Source: CALCTE01 sp045585835 (GTDB taxonomy: Bacteria > Bacillota > Clostridia > Oscillospirales > CAG-272). From it: a DNA stretch of 64,000 bases. The stretch lies in assembly GCA_045585835.1 (NCBI GenBank), contig JAZMZG010000009.1, positions 124,001 through 188,000 on the forward strand. The letters run 5' to 3'. The position numbers were made by a program, and so were the translations under genes. The notes under the pieces are model-generated. The model had not been told where the DNA came from, did no database searches, and saw only the letters and a program-made list of their open reading frames with translations. This document shows positions 1 through 8,467 of this stretch, piece after piece. The stretch's first letter is position 1. Each line of letters begins with the position of its first letter.

Positions 1-518
1 TCTCCGTCCATATCTTTCCAAGTAAACGTGCCGTTTTCCATGGTCATATAGCCGTGGTGGCTTTCGTTTTTAGGAATAGACACGGAGCCGGGGTTTAGGA
101 ATAGCACGCCGTCCTTTTCGGTGCATTCGGGCACGTGGAAGTGTCCGAATAAAAGCGCATCTCCTTTTTTTATGGGCGGGAGCTTATCTTTATTGAAAAG
201 ATGGCCGTGGGTTGCAAAAATGCTTATCTTTTCTGTTTCGATAATAGCATAATCCGCCATTATCGGAAATTTAAGCACCATTTGGTCGACCTCGCTGTCG
301 CAGTTGCCTCTGACGCAAAGTATCTCGTCCTTATATGCGTTCAAAAGCTCTATTACTTCCTTGGGGCAGTAGTCCTTTGGAAGCTCGTTACGAGGGCCGT
401 GATAGAGGATATCACCAAGCAAAACGAGCCTGTCTGCGCCCTCCGCCTTATATCTTTCCAAAAGCTTTTTTGCAAAATATGCCGAGCCGTGAATGTCCGA
501 TGCGATAAAGTACTTCAT
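1..518 (-). CDS. yfcE: YfcE-type metallophosphodiesterase (partial, runs off left edge)
   Basis: Calcineurin-like phosphoesterase of the YfcE/MJ0936 group, which hydrolyses phosphodiesters using a two-metal centre. I translated the minus strand from ATG 516-518. The N-terminus reads MKYFIASDIHGS, giving the first metal motif D-x-H. It is followed by LLGDILYHGPR (GD-x-x-Y), RGNCD (GNCD), ATHGHLF (GHG-like) and GHFHVP (GHTH-like), so all motifs are present. The C-terminus lies outside the window; about 172 codons are visible. Its ATG shares one base with the stop of the upstream flavoprotein gene (TGATG), so it is the last visible gene of the fumarase/Hdr/Flx operon. Its role there is unclear and may be only co-transcription. 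Confidence 0.85.
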   Translation of the reverse strand, partial: MKYFIASDIHGSAYFAKKLLERYKAEGADRLVLLGDILYHGPRNELPKDYCPKEVIELLNAYKDEILCVRGNCDSEVDQMVLKFPIMADYAIIETEKISIFATHGHLFNKDKLPPIKKGDALLFGHFHVPECTEKDGVLFLNPGSVSIPKNESHHGYMTMENGTFTWKDMDG

Positions 519-2119
519 CAGTTCACCTTTCTCGTATAATCGGGAAGAAGCTTGGGGGAAACCTCATCTGTCACGATACCCGCATCTGCACATTCCTTTT
601 CGAATTTTGCGATATGGTCGAGCGTGAGCTTACCGACTGTCGTTTTCTTTGCGTATTTTGCGGCATTTTGACCTGCATTTCTGCCGAATACGATTATGTC
701 AAGAAGGGAGTTACCCATAAGTCTGTTTTTGCCGTGGATACCGCCTACAGCTTCGCCTGCGACGAAGAGATTTTTGACGTTGGTGGTCATACCGTTTACG
801 TCAATATCAAGGCCGCCGTTTTGATAGTGAAGCGTGGGGTATACGAGGATAGGCTCCTTGCGAATATCAATGCCGTAGCCGATAAACATACGAAGCATCG
901 CGGGAATACGCTTTTCGATAGTGCCCTCTCCGCCGATCTTTTCTATCATGGGAGTATCAAGCCATACCGCCTTGCCGCTGCCCGTGTCGATACCCTCGCC
1001 TCTGTCGGAGCATTCTCTTATGATAGATGCTGCCGCAACGTCTCTCGTCTCGAGAGGGTGCATAAATACCTTACCGTCTGCGTTGACGAGCTTTGCTCCG
1101 AGTGAGCGTACCTTTTCCGTAACGAGTGCGCCGAATATTTGTTGAGGGAACGCCGCACCCGTGGGATGATATTGGAGCGTTTCGGGATACATAAGCTTTG
1201 CGCCGACTCTGTAGCCGAGTACGAGTCCGTCTGCGGTTGCACCGTAGTGATTGGAGGTGGGGAAGCCCTGATAGTGCATTCTGCCCGCACCGCCCGTTGC
1301 GATAACGACGGTCTTTGCCTTTGCGACCATAAGCTCGTTTGTTTCCATATTCATAAGAACTGCGCCTGCCGCCGCACCGCTTTCGTCGAGTATAAGCTCA
1401 ATTGCGGAGGTGAAGTCAACAACGGGAATTCCCATATTTAAAACTTCGTCGCGCAAGGTACGCATAATTTCTGCGCCCGAATAGTCCTTTGCGGCGTGCA
1501 TACGCTTTCTTGACGTACCGCCGCCGTGGGTCGTTACCATCGTGCCGTCGGCGGTCTTGTCAAATTCTACGCCGAGGTCGCTAAGCCAACGTATAGCTTC
1601 GGGAGCATCGCATACGAGCTTCGCAAGAAGCTCTCTTTTAGCGGCAAAGTGTCCGCCGCCGAATGCGTCCAAGAAGTGTATCGCAGGGGAGTCGTTTTCC
1701 TTATCTGCCGCCTGTATACCGCCTTCTGCCATCATCGTATTTGCATCGCCCATACGAAGCTTTGTGACTATCATCGTCTTTGCACCCGCAAGAGCCGCTT
1801 CAATTGCGGCAGATGTACCCGCACCGCCGCCGCCGATAACGAGCACGTCTACGTCGTAGTCGGGCTTTGTAAGGTCAACGTCGCTTGCGCTTATTCTGCT
1901 GTGTGCCTGTAAGGTCTCGCAGAGCTCGTGGGGCACGCTTTCACCCTTATTTGCGCCGACTTTGAGGACGGAAAATTCGCTTTTTTTATAGTCGGGGTGA
2001 TATGCCGCAAGAAGATCTTCCTTTTCCTTTGCAGTCATTCTCGCAGGCTCGTAAGCGATATTCGCTTCTCTTGCCGCTTCAACCGCTTTAAGAGATTTTT
2101 CAAATTCCGCACTGTACAT
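518..2119 (-). CDS. Soluble fumarate reductase/succinate dehydrogenase flavoprotein subunit (TfrA-like)
   Basis: 533-residue FAD subunit of the fumarate reductase/succinate dehydrogenase family. A roughly 90-residue N-terminal extension precedes the dinucleotide fold (GGGGAG at 96-101). Catalytic landmarks are present: HPTG at 318-321, VTE..R with R338, PTLHY with H431, and NRLMGNSLLD with R466. The position that carries the covalent FAD histidine in membrane FrdA/SdhA (S-H-T) is N127 here (ANTMMAEGG), so FAD is probably bound non-covalently, as known for archaeal thiol:fumarate reductase TfrA. There is no membrane anchor gene in the operon, so the enzyme is inferred to be cytoplasmic. The gene follows its Fe-S partner closely and is in one operon with fumarase. 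The physiological direction is inferred to be fumarate to succinate. Another 2-enoate reductase-like substrate cannot be excluded, but the conserved active site favours fumarate. Confidence 0.85.
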   Translation of the reverse strand: MYSAEFEKSLKAVEAAREANIAYEPARMTAKEKEDLLAAYHPDYKKSEFSVLKVGANKGESVPHELCETLQAHSRISASDVDLTKPDYDVDVLVIGGGGAGTSAAIEAALAGAKTMIVTKLRMGDANTMMAEGGIQAADKENDSPAIHFLDAFGGGHFAAKRELLAKLVCDAPEAIRWLSDLGVEFDKTADGTMVTTHGGGTSRKRMHAAKDYSGAEIMRTLRDEVLNMGIPVVDFTSAIELILDESGAAAGAVLMNMETNELMVAKAKTVVIATGGAGRMHYQGFPTSNHYGATADGLVLGYRVGAKLMYPETLQYHPTGAAFPQQIFGALVTEKVRSLGAKLVNADGKVFMHPLETRDVAAASIIRECSDRGEGIDTGSGKAVWLDTPMIEKIGGEGTIEKRIPAMLRMFIGYGIDIRKEPILVYPTLHYQNGGLDIDVNGMTTNVKNLFVAGEAVGGIHGKNRLMGNSLLDIIVFGRNAGQNAAKYAKKTTVGKLTLDHIAKFEKECADAGIVTDEVSPKLLPDYTRKVN

Positions 2120-2130
2120 AGCTTTCCCTC

Positions 2131-2805
2131 CTATTTCTCGATCTCTCTCGTGTTATAGAGCTCTTTTAGCTCCTCTACAGGCTTGCCCATAAGAGCCTTT
2201 ATAAGCTCCTCGAAGGTGCCGTTTTCTATCTCTTTAACACGGTTTTCCAAATGGTCGCACTTGGGAGCGAGATACTTTCCGTTTATACGTCTTGCGAGCA
2301 TAGCGACTTGGGGATGCGATATACCCGCAGGACATCTTGAGGAGCATACTCCGCACATTACGCAGTCAAATGATTCCTCTGCACACTTTTCGAATTCGCC
2401 TCTTTGCGCATATCCGATATACTGCATAACGTTAAGGCCCTGCGTACAGCTCTTCGTGCAGGCGTTACAGCCCACACAAGCATATATCTCGGGGTAAAGC
2501 TGCATCATTACCTGCTCCGTGGTCTTTACTTTCTGTATGTCGTATACCTCTTTTGCCAAGGGGAAAAAGGGTAAAGTTGCAACGTACATATTGTTTTCGA
2601 CCTTTGTTTGACAAGCAAGGCAAGCTTTAAGCTCCTTGTCGCCCTTTATTCTGTAGATGGTAGCGCAAGCGCCGCAGAAACCGTTACGGCAACCGCAACC
2701 TCTTACGAGCGTATAGCCTGCGTATTCCATTGCGCGCATTATCGTAAGGTCTTCGGGTACGGAATACTTCTTTCCGAAGAGAAAAATATCAACCATATTT
2801 TCCAT
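2131..2805 (-). CDS. Fumarate reductase iron-sulfur subunit (SdhB/TfrB-like)
   Basis: 224-residue electron-transfer subunit. The N-terminal 2Fe-2S ferredoxin domain has Cys 37, 39, 44, 47, 62 and 65 (pattern RGCGCRNGFCGAC then CLAC). The C-terminal part has two 4Fe-4S motifs, CVGCNACTKSC (Cys 110-120) and CVMCGVCSSRCP (Cys 148-158). Membrane SdhB carries 2Fe-2S, 4Fe-4S and 3Fe-4S clusters; two complete C-x2-C-x2-C-x3-C motifs are seen here instead. Methanogen TfrB is a fusion of this type of domain with an HdrB-like CCG domain. Here the CCG part is missing and a separate hdrB lies in the same operon, so this subunit may take electrons from HdrB/HdrC. A clear ribosome binding site (AAAGGAG) supports the start. 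Confidence 0.85.
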   Translation of the reverse strand: MENMVDIFLFGKKYSVPEDLTIMRAMEYAGYTLVRGCGCRNGFCGACATIYRIKGDKELKACLACQTKVENNMYVATLPFFPLAKEVYDIQKVKTTEQVMMQLYPEIYACVGCNACTKSCTQGLNVMQYIGYAQRGEFEKCAEESFDCVMCGVCSSRCPAGISHPQVAMLARRINGKYLAPKCDHLENRVKEIENGTFEELIKALMGKPVEELKELYNTREIEK

Positions 2806-2825
2806 AAGTCTTCTCCTTTACTAAA

Positions 2826-3656
2826 TCAATATTCGTCGGGGAGCTCATCAAGCTCGTCGAAACGGAATACGGGGCCGTCCTTGCAAATGAACTTTGCTCC
2901 TACATTACAGCGTCCGCACTTGCCGATGCCGCACTTCATCTTCATTTCCAAGGTGGTGTATATCTGCGTCTTGTCAAATCCGATCTCTTCAAGTCCCGCA
3001 AGGGTGAACTTTATCATTATGGGAGGACCGCACAAAATTGCTATTTTGTCTGTCGTAAAGCCAAGCTCCTTGACGTAATTGGGAACAAATCCGACGTGTC
3101 CTGACCACTCGGGCTGCTCCTTGTCTATCGTAAGGTGTACCGAAACGCCCGCATCCTTTGACCATTCGTTTATTATCTCTTGATAATCAACGAGGTCTTG
3201 CATACTTCTTGAGCCGTATACGATGTCTATCTTGCCGTAGCGCTCACGGTTGTGGCGGCAGTAGTTTATGACGGACCTAAGGGGCGCAAGACCGATACCG
3301 CCGGCGATAAAGAGCATATCTTTACCAACGAATTCGGTATCAACGGGGAATGCGTTACCGTAAGGGCCTCTTATCGTTATCTGCTGACCGATGTCCATTG
3401 AGTGAAGCCACTCGGTCACGCAACCACACTTTTTGATGGAGAATTCCATAACCTTTTCGGTGGGGGAAGAAGTGATGGAGAACATCGCCTCTCCTACGCC
3501 GGGGATAGAGAGCATAGCGCATTGACCGGGTCTATGTATAAAAGGCTTTTGACCGTCAAGTGTTTCGACTCGGAAGGTCTTTACGTCGGGAGTGTCTATC
3601 CTTATAGCCGTTACAACACCGACGGAAGGAATAAGAGGTTCTTTTATATCAGCCAT
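2826..3656 (-). CDS. flxA: FAD/NAD(P)H oxidoreductase, FlxA-like
   Basis: 276-residue ferredoxin-NADP reductase-fold protein like FlxA, anaerobic sulfite reductase subunit B and PyrK. It would oxidise NADH and pass electrons to the Fe-S subunits of the complex. FAD-domain residues (RGPYGNAFP) are followed by the nucleotide motif GGIGLAPLRS and the CGPP motif (LCGPPIMIKF). A C-terminal four-cysteine motif (Cys 242, 247, 250, 258; CGIGKCGRC...C) binds a 2Fe-2S cluster, as in PyrK. Its start overlaps the end of flxB by 8 bases, indicating translational coupling. It is the only NAD-dependent subunit of the operon, so it is the likely electron entry point. Confidence 0.85.
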   Translation of the reverse strand: MADIKEPLIPSVGVVTAIRIDTPDVKTFRVETLDGQKPFIHRPGQCAMLSIPGVGEAMFSITSSPTEKVMEFSIKKCGCVTEWLHSMDIGQQITIRGPYGNAFPVDTEFVGKDMLFIAGGIGLAPLRSVINYCRHNRERYGKIDIVYGSRSMQDLVDYQEIINEWSKDAGVSVHLTIDKEQPEWSGHVGFVPNYVKELGFTTDKIAILCGPPIMIKFTLAGLEEIGFDKTQIYTTLEMKMKCGIGKCGRCNVGAKFICKDGPVFRFDELDELPDEY

Positions 3657-4671
3657 TTTTCTTACCTCCCAATTTTTTCATTACCTTTACGATGTTCATT
3701 TGGATAGGACACTTCGAAAGGCATCTTCCGCAGCCAACGCATGAGAAAAGTCCGTTATGGGCTGTCGGATAGTAAACGAGCTTGTGCATAAATCTTTGTC
3801 TGAAGCGCTCAAGCTGTGTAAGACGGGGCTGTCCTGCGGACATCTTCGTGAAATCAGAGTACATACAGGAGTCCCAGCATCTGAAACGCTTTACACCGTG
3901 TCCCGTGTTCAAGTCCTTGATATCGTAGCATTGGCAGGTGGGGCATACGAAGGTGCAAGTACCGCAAGCGATACAGGATTCGGAAAGCCCCTTCCATTCG
4001 GGAGCATCGAAAAACGCAGAGGTTTTTCCGTTTCCGAACGCATCTTTTTTAAGCTCTGCAAGCGGGAGCTTTGCAAGTCTTTCCTTGATAAGCGAGGCTT
4101 GCTCCTTTACCTCCGCATCGCCGCCTTCTTCCAAGCAGTCCAAAGAGGAAAGTATCTTCTCGCCCTTTTCGCTTACCGCTTCAAGATATAGGAACTTTTC
4201 GTCCCTATACATACGCACGTCGCCCTCGGGCTTCGATGCGTCTATATCGAACGTGCCGCAAAAGCAGGTCTGCGCAGGTCTTGTGCAAGCCATAGAGAAT
4301 ATAACTGCGTGGTCGCGGCGGTTTTTGTAGTAAGTATCTACGTAGCCCTCAAGGAATGCTCCGTCAAGCACTTCGAAGCTTTTTACGTCGCAAGCGCGCA
4401 CGCCGAAGAGGATAAAGTCCTCTGCTTCGCTTCTCGTGTCGATTATTTCGATAGTCTTTCCTTCGACCTTGAAATCCATAAGGTTTTCGGTTTGGGGGAA
4501 GAAAAAGTCCTTCGCACTTCTTTCGGTATTAAGTGCATCGGAAAGCTTCGTGCCTTTTTGCCATTTTTTGAATTTTGCACCCGTATCCGTATCGACGGGC
4601 ATATAGAGGGAGAAGTCCTTTGCCAAAGCTTCGTAAAGAAGCTCTGCCTTGTCAAGTGCAATTTTACGCAT
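3649..4671 (-). CDS. flxB: 4Fe-4S dicluster electron-transfer subunit, FlxB-like (AsrA/hydrogenase beta-like)
   Basis: 340-residue iron-sulfur protein resembling FlxB, AsrA and sulfhydrogenase beta subunits. Two 4Fe-4S motifs lie near the C-terminus: CIACGTCTFVCP (from Cys 233) and CVGCGRCLSKCP (from Cys 311). Extra cysteines (CQC, CWDSC) lie between them. The start chosen is the ATG at 4669-4671 (protein begins MRKIALDKAEL), behind AGAGGTGG. An upstream in-frame ATG would extend it into flxC without a ribosome binding site. It overlaps flxC by 8 bases and flxA by 8 bases. In the Flx model it relays electrons between FlxA, FlxC and FlxD. Confidence 0.8.
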   Translation of the reverse strand: MRKIALDKAELLYEALAKDFSLYMPVDTDTGAKFKKWQKGTKLSDALNTERSAKDFFFPQTENLMDFKVEGKTIEIIDTRSEAEDFILFGVRACDVKSFEVLDGAFLEGYVDTYYKNRRDHAVIFSMACTRPAQTCFCGTFDIDASKPEGDVRMYRDEKFLYLEAVSEKGEKILSSLDCLEEGGDAEVKEQASLIKERLAKLPLAELKKDAFGNGKTSAFFDAPEWKGLSESCIACGTCTFVCPTCQCYDIKDLNTGHGVKRFRCWDSCMYSDFTKMSAGQPRLTQLERFRQRFMHKLVYYPTAHNGLFSCVGCGRCLSKCPIQMNIVKVMKKLGGKKNG

Positions 4672-5653
4672 CTTCGCCACCTCTTTCCACTGCCTCGGAA
4701 GGCTCGGGGTCATCAAGCGAGTAGTTTACGATAGGTGCTCTTGTGCCGACCTCTGCTCCCGCCTGATATTCGCCGTAAAGGGAGTTTATGTCTTTGATAA
4801 ATTTGCGGTTTAAAAGGTGCAAGGGTATGTTTTCGGGGCAAACTCTTGAGCATTCTCCGCAGTCGGTGCATCTGCCCGCAACGTGAAAGGCTCTTATGAT
4901 ATGGAAAAGCTTTTCTTCGAAGCTGTTAGCCGCCGCCTTGTTTTCAACGCCCGATTCTGCATTATCGAAAACGCACTTTTCACAAGTACAAGCTGGGCAT
5001 ACGTTACGGCAAGCGTTGCAACGTATGCAACGTGAAAGCTCGTTTTGCCAAAATGCATATCTTTCCTCTGAGCTCATTTTTTCGAGTTTTTCTACTTCAT
5101 CGAATCTGTTTGTGTCAAGCACTTCGCCCTCGTCGCCCATAAGCTCGTCATAAGCAACGTGCTTTTTACTGCGGCAGTTTTTGCATCTGTCGGGAAGAAG
5201 CTTGCTTCTTTCGACTTCTACCGTGCCGTCATAGAGCGTTTCAATCTTTACGATATCGCCGAGGTCTTCGACTTTTGCGATGTTTTCTGCCGTATCCGAA
5301 AGAAGCTTTAAGTCAAGCATTCCTTCGCAGGGGATACCTACGGCGTATACGTTTTCTCTTATAAAGCGGTGCTCGGTAAGAAGCTGATTGAAGCTGTAGC
5401 AGTCGCAGGGCTTCAAAAATACGAGCACCTTGCCTTCTTTAGCCGTTTCCTTTACAAGATATTTTGAGAAATTTGCACCGCAAAAGTCGCCGAATACGAA
5501 CTCGTTTGCGATTTCTTCCGCACTTTCGAACAAAGCGGGCGTTACGTCATAGCAGAACTCGCCGCGCTTCCAGCCGAGTACACGGTTTACCGTGCCGTCG
5601 GAAAGAAGCGAGATCGCTTTATCTGCAAGGAGATCACGTGTTATTTTTTGCAT
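4664..5653 (-). CDS. flxC: 4Fe-4S electron-transfer subunit, FlxC-like
   Basis: 329-residue protein with an FrhB/FlxC-like N-terminal region (CKNC motif in the middle) and two C-terminal 4Fe-4S motifs, CIRCNACRNVCPAC and CTDCGECSRVCPEN. The ATG at 5651-5653 (MQKITRDLL) is chosen because GGAGGATCTGCG precedes it; a longer in-frame version would run into flxD. It overlaps flxD by 13 bases. Paralogous to flxB and expected to sit with it in the NADH-oxidising branch of the Hdr-Flx complex. The assignment to FlxC rather than another ferredoxin-like relay comes from gene order (flxD-flxC-flxB-flxA). Confidence 0.75.
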   Translation of the reverse strand: MQKITRDLLADKAISLLSDGTVNRVLGWKRGEFCYDVTPALFESAEEIANEFVFGDFCGANFSKYLVKETAKEGKVLVFLKPCDCYSFNQLLTEHRFIRENVYAVGIPCEGMLDLKLLSDTAENIAKVEDLGDIVKIETLYDGTVEVERSKLLPDRCKNCRSKKHVAYDELMGDEGEVLDTNRFDEVEKLEKMSSEERYAFWQNELSRCIRCNACRNVCPACTCEKCVFDNAESGVENKAAANSFEEKLFHIIRAFHVAGRCTDCGECSRVCPENIPLHLLNRKFIKDINSLYGEYQAGAEVGTRAPIVNYSLDDPEPSEAVERGGEDA

Positions 5654-6075
5654 CGCAGATCCTCCAATTTCTTGTTTTCGCCCAAGGCGGAAACGGTCTT
5701 TACAAAGTCGTTCATCGTAGCGGCAAACTTTGCGCCCTCTGCGGCACTTACCCACTCGACTCTCGTGCGCTCTTTCTCTATACCGAGGTAGTCGAGCATG
5801 GAGAACAAAAGCGACATACGGCGTCTTGTGTAGTAGTTACCCGAGGTGTAGTGGCAGTCGCCGGGGTGGCAACCGCAGATTATAACGCCGTCAGCGCCCC
5901 TTTGGAATGCTCTTAAAATAAACGTGGGGTTTATTCTGCAAGAGCAGGGAACTTTGATTATCTTAACGTCAGCGGGATAAGCAAGTCTGTTGTTTCCCGC
6001 AAGGTCGGCGCCCGCATAGGAGCACCAGTTGCAGCAAAATGCAACGATCAGAGGCTTGTATTCATTTACTTGCAT
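5641..6075 (-). CDS. flxD: FlxD/MvhD-like 2Fe-2S electron-transfer protein
   Basis: 144-residue protein of the MvhD (methyl-viologen-reducing hydrogenase delta) family. In methanogens and Desulfovibrio this subunit carries a 2Fe-2S cluster and hands electrons from the hydrogenase or Flx branch to HdrA. Visible motifs are FCCNWCSYAGAD at residues 13-24, VPCSCRI and ICGCHPGDCHY, which hold the family cysteines. It sits directly after hdrA with a 10-base overlap and directly before flxC, the junction position expected from its role. A GGAGGTGG ribosome binding site supports the start. Confidence 0.9.
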   Translation of the reverse strand: MQVNEYKPLIVAFCCNWCSYAGADLAGNNRLAYPADVKIIKVPCSCRINPTFILRAFQRGADGVIICGCHPGDCHYTSGNYYTRRRMSLLFSMLDYLGIEKERTRVEWVSAAEGAKFAATMNDFVKTVSALGENKKLEDLRCKK

Positions 6076-8060
6076 ATTGCGTCCACCTCCGCCATAATTT
6101 GTTTGTTCATAAAGCCTTTAAGGTCCATCGCACCGGACATACAAGCTACCGTACAAGCGCCGCAGCCTTGGCATACCGCTTCGTTTACAACTGCTATTCT
6201 GCGCATCTTCGTCGTTCTGTCGGGCATACGGAATTCCTTATCAATATACGATATCGCACCGTAAGGGCATACCCTCTCGCAAGTGGAGCAACCGTTACAC
6301 ATCATTTCGTCGGAGCGTGCAACGCAGGGGTTGCCTTGAAGCTTATCCTTGCAGAGAAGACCGATTACTTTCGAAGCCGCCGCACCCGCTTGGGAAACGG
6401 TTTCGGGGATATCCTTCGGGCCTTGGCAAGCTCCCGAAAGGAATACGCCTGCCGTGGGGCTTTCTACGGGACGGAGCTTGGGGTGAGCCTCGGTGAAGAA
6501 ATCGTTTGTATCCATACTTGCCGTGAGCATCGTCGCAAGGGGACGTGCGCTCTTATCGGGCTCGATAGCCGCCGCCAAAACTACGAGGTCTGCGTCTATG
6601 TGAAGCTGTTTGCCTGCGATAAGGTCGGAGGCTTGAACCTTGAGCTTCTTGCCCTCGGGAACTATTTTGCCGACCATACCCTTAACGTAGTTTACTCCGT
6701 ATTCCTCAACAGCACGGCGGTAGAACTCGTCAAAGTTCTTGCCGGGAGTACGAACGTCTATGTAGAATACGTATACCTCGGTGTCGGGATATTTATCTCT
6801 CGTGAGCATTGCGTGCTTTGCCGTATACATACAGCATATCTTCGAGCAATATTCCTTGCCCTTTTCGGCACACGCATCGCATCTTGAACCCACGCACTGT
6901 ACGAATACGATAGTGTGGGGATGCTCGTTATCGGAGGGACGAAGGAGCTTTCCGCCCGTGGGACCCGCCGCATTTGTGAGACGCTCGAATTCAAGAGAAG
7001 TGATAACGTCCTTTGACTGCGAATATGCAAACTCGTCGAACTTATCCATAGAAATGGGATTAAAGCCCGTTGCCACGACGATAGCGCCGTATTTTTCGCT
7101 TACGAATTCGTCTTTTGCGGCGTAGTCGATAGCGTTTGCCGTGCAAACTTTTGCACAGACGCCGCACTTGCCGTTTTTAAGCATATTGCAGTGGTCGGGG
7201 TCGATTGTCGCAACCTTCGGTACTGCCTGTGCGAAGGGAATATATATCGCACTGCGATTATTCATACCGAGGTTGAATTCGTTGGGTACCTTCTTCATCG
7301 GGCATTTTTCCGTACAAGCGCCGCAACCCGTGCAGATGTCCTCTTTAACGTATCTTGCTTTTTTCTTTATCGTGACATCGAAATTACCGACAAAGCCTTT
7401 AACTTCCGTCACCTCGGAGTAGGAATATATCTTAATTTTCTCGTTTTGAGCTACGTCAACCATTTTGGGAGTAAGAATACAAGCGGCGCAGTCGAGAGTG
7501 GGGAAGGTCTTATCGAGCTGTGCCATCTTACCGCCGATGGTGGGATTTTTCTCGACGATGTCGACTTCAAAGCCCGCATCTGCAATATCAAGTGCGGTCT
7601 GTATTCCCGCAATACCGCCGCCGATGACCAAAGCACGCTTTGTAACGGGGCTTTCGCCGGGGGTGAGGGGAGCGTTTAAGTTTACCTTTGCAACTGCCGC
7701 TCTACCTAAAATTATTGCTTTTTCCGTGCCTACGGGTATATCCTTATGTACCCACGAGCACTGCTCGCGAATGTTTGCAATTTCAACCATATAGGGGTTG
7801 ATTCCTGCCGCCGCCGCAGTCTTTCTGAAGGTTGCTTCGTGCATACGTGGTGAGCAAGAGCATACCACGATGCCTGTGAGTCCGTGTTCCTTTACTGCTT
7901 CCTTTATCATGTCCTGTCCCGCTTGGGAGCACATATACTGATAGTCTGTGGAGAAAACGACTCCGGGCTCGCTCTTTAAAGCCTCTGCTACGGCCTTAAC
8001 GTCGACGGTACCCGCAATGTTGGTGCCACAATGACAGACGAATACACCTATCTTCTGCAT
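6066..8060 (-). CDS. hdrA: Heterodisulfide reductase subunit A (HdrA), flavin electron-bifurcating subunit
   Basis: 664-residue HdrA, the FAD and multi-Fe-S core of heterodisulfide-reductase-type complexes and the known site of flavin-based electron bifurcation. Order of parts: an N-terminal domain with VCHCGTNI and CSCSPRMHEATF; the FAD fold ALVIGGGIAGIQTALDIADAG near 140-165; LDCAACILTPKM; inserted clusters CTGCGACTEKCP and CGVCAKVC; and two C-terminal ferredoxin clusters CNGCSTCERVCP and CQGCGACTVAC. Length and motif order are canonical. It lies between hdrC upstream and flxD downstream. Inferred to split electron pairs from NADH (via FlxABCD) between a low-potential carrier (ferredoxin) and the HdrBC/fumarate reductase branch. 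Confidence 0.95.
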   Translation of the reverse strand: MQKIGVFVCHCGTNIAGTVDVKAVAEALKSEPGVVFSTDYQYMCSQAGQDMIKEAVKEHGLTGIVVCSCSPRMHEATFRKTAAAAGINPYMVEIANIREQCSWVHKDIPVGTEKAIILGRAAVAKVNLNAPLTPGESPVTKRALVIGGGIAGIQTALDIADAGFEVDIVEKNPTIGGKMAQLDKTFPTLDCAACILTPKMVDVAQNEKIKIYSYSEVTEVKGFVGNFDVTIKKKARYVKEDICTGCGACTEKCPMKKVPNEFNLGMNNRSAIYIPFAQAVPKVATIDPDHCNMLKNGKCGVCAKVCTANAIDYAAKDEFVSEKYGAIVVATGFNPISMDKFDEFAYSQSKDVITSLEFERLTNAAGPTGGKLLRPSDNEHPHTIVFVQCVGSRCDACAEKGKEYCSKICCMYTAKHAMLTRDKYPDTEVYVFYIDVRTPGKNFDEFYRRAVEEYGVNYVKGMVGKIVPEGKKLKVQASDLIAGKQLHIDADLVVLAAAIEPDKSARPLATMLTASMDTNDFFTEAHPKLRPVESPTAGVFLSGACQGPKDIPETVSQAGAAASKVIGLLCKDKLQGNPCVARSDEMMCNGCSTCERVCPYGAISYIDKEFRMPDRTTKMRRIAVVNEAVCQGCGACTVACMSGAMDLKGFMNKQIMAEVDAICK

Positions 8061-8075
8061 TTATTTTCTCCTTTC

Positions 8076-8465
8076 CTATTTCGTATATTTTCTGAATGCG
8101 CTGACGATGGCTTGCTGAGGCATATCATCGTCAAGAAGCGCAGGTATATCGTTCGGTGTTAAATGATTTGCGCCCTTGGGTCTAATTGCCGTAAGTCTTA
8201 CCGCTTCGATAAGCTTTGCGGGCTCAACACCTCTGGGGCAACGGTCGACGCAAGCAAAGCACGTAAGGCACTTATATAGCGACTTTGACTCAAGAAGAGG
8301 CTCGATGTCGCCTGATTCGACCATATATACAAATTGGTGCGGATGGTATTCCATCTCGTCGTAAGAGGGGCAGGTTGCGGAGCACTTTCCGCACTTCATA
8401 CACTTTTTCGGATTTACGCCGCTTGTGCGAAGTATCTGTTCCTTTAAAAGCTCTTTCTTTTCCAC
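8076..8465 (-). CDS. hdrC: Heterodisulfide reductase subunit C (HdrC)
   Basis: 129-residue soluble HdrC with two 4Fe-4S motifs, CMKCGKCSATCP (around 20-31) and CLTCFACVDRCP (around 67-78). It links HdrA to HdrB. There is no transmembrane segment, as expected for the HdrABC type rather than HdrDE. The start is a GTG at 8463-8465 behind a strong AAGGAGGAATAGCT. The gene starts two bases after hdrB ends. Confidence 0.9.
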   Translation of the reverse strand: MEKKELLKEQILRTSGVNPKKCMKCGKCSATCPSYDEMEYHPHQFVYMVESGDIEPLLESKSLYKCLTCFACVDRCPRGVEPAKLIEAVRLTAIRPKGANHLTPNDIPALLDDDMPQQAIVSAFRKYTK

Positions 8466-8467
8466 AG

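Noticed and set aside
6039..6887. 282-codon plus-strand frame opposite hdrA
   Set aside because: Lies entirely over conserved hdrA motifs; composition typical of antisense.
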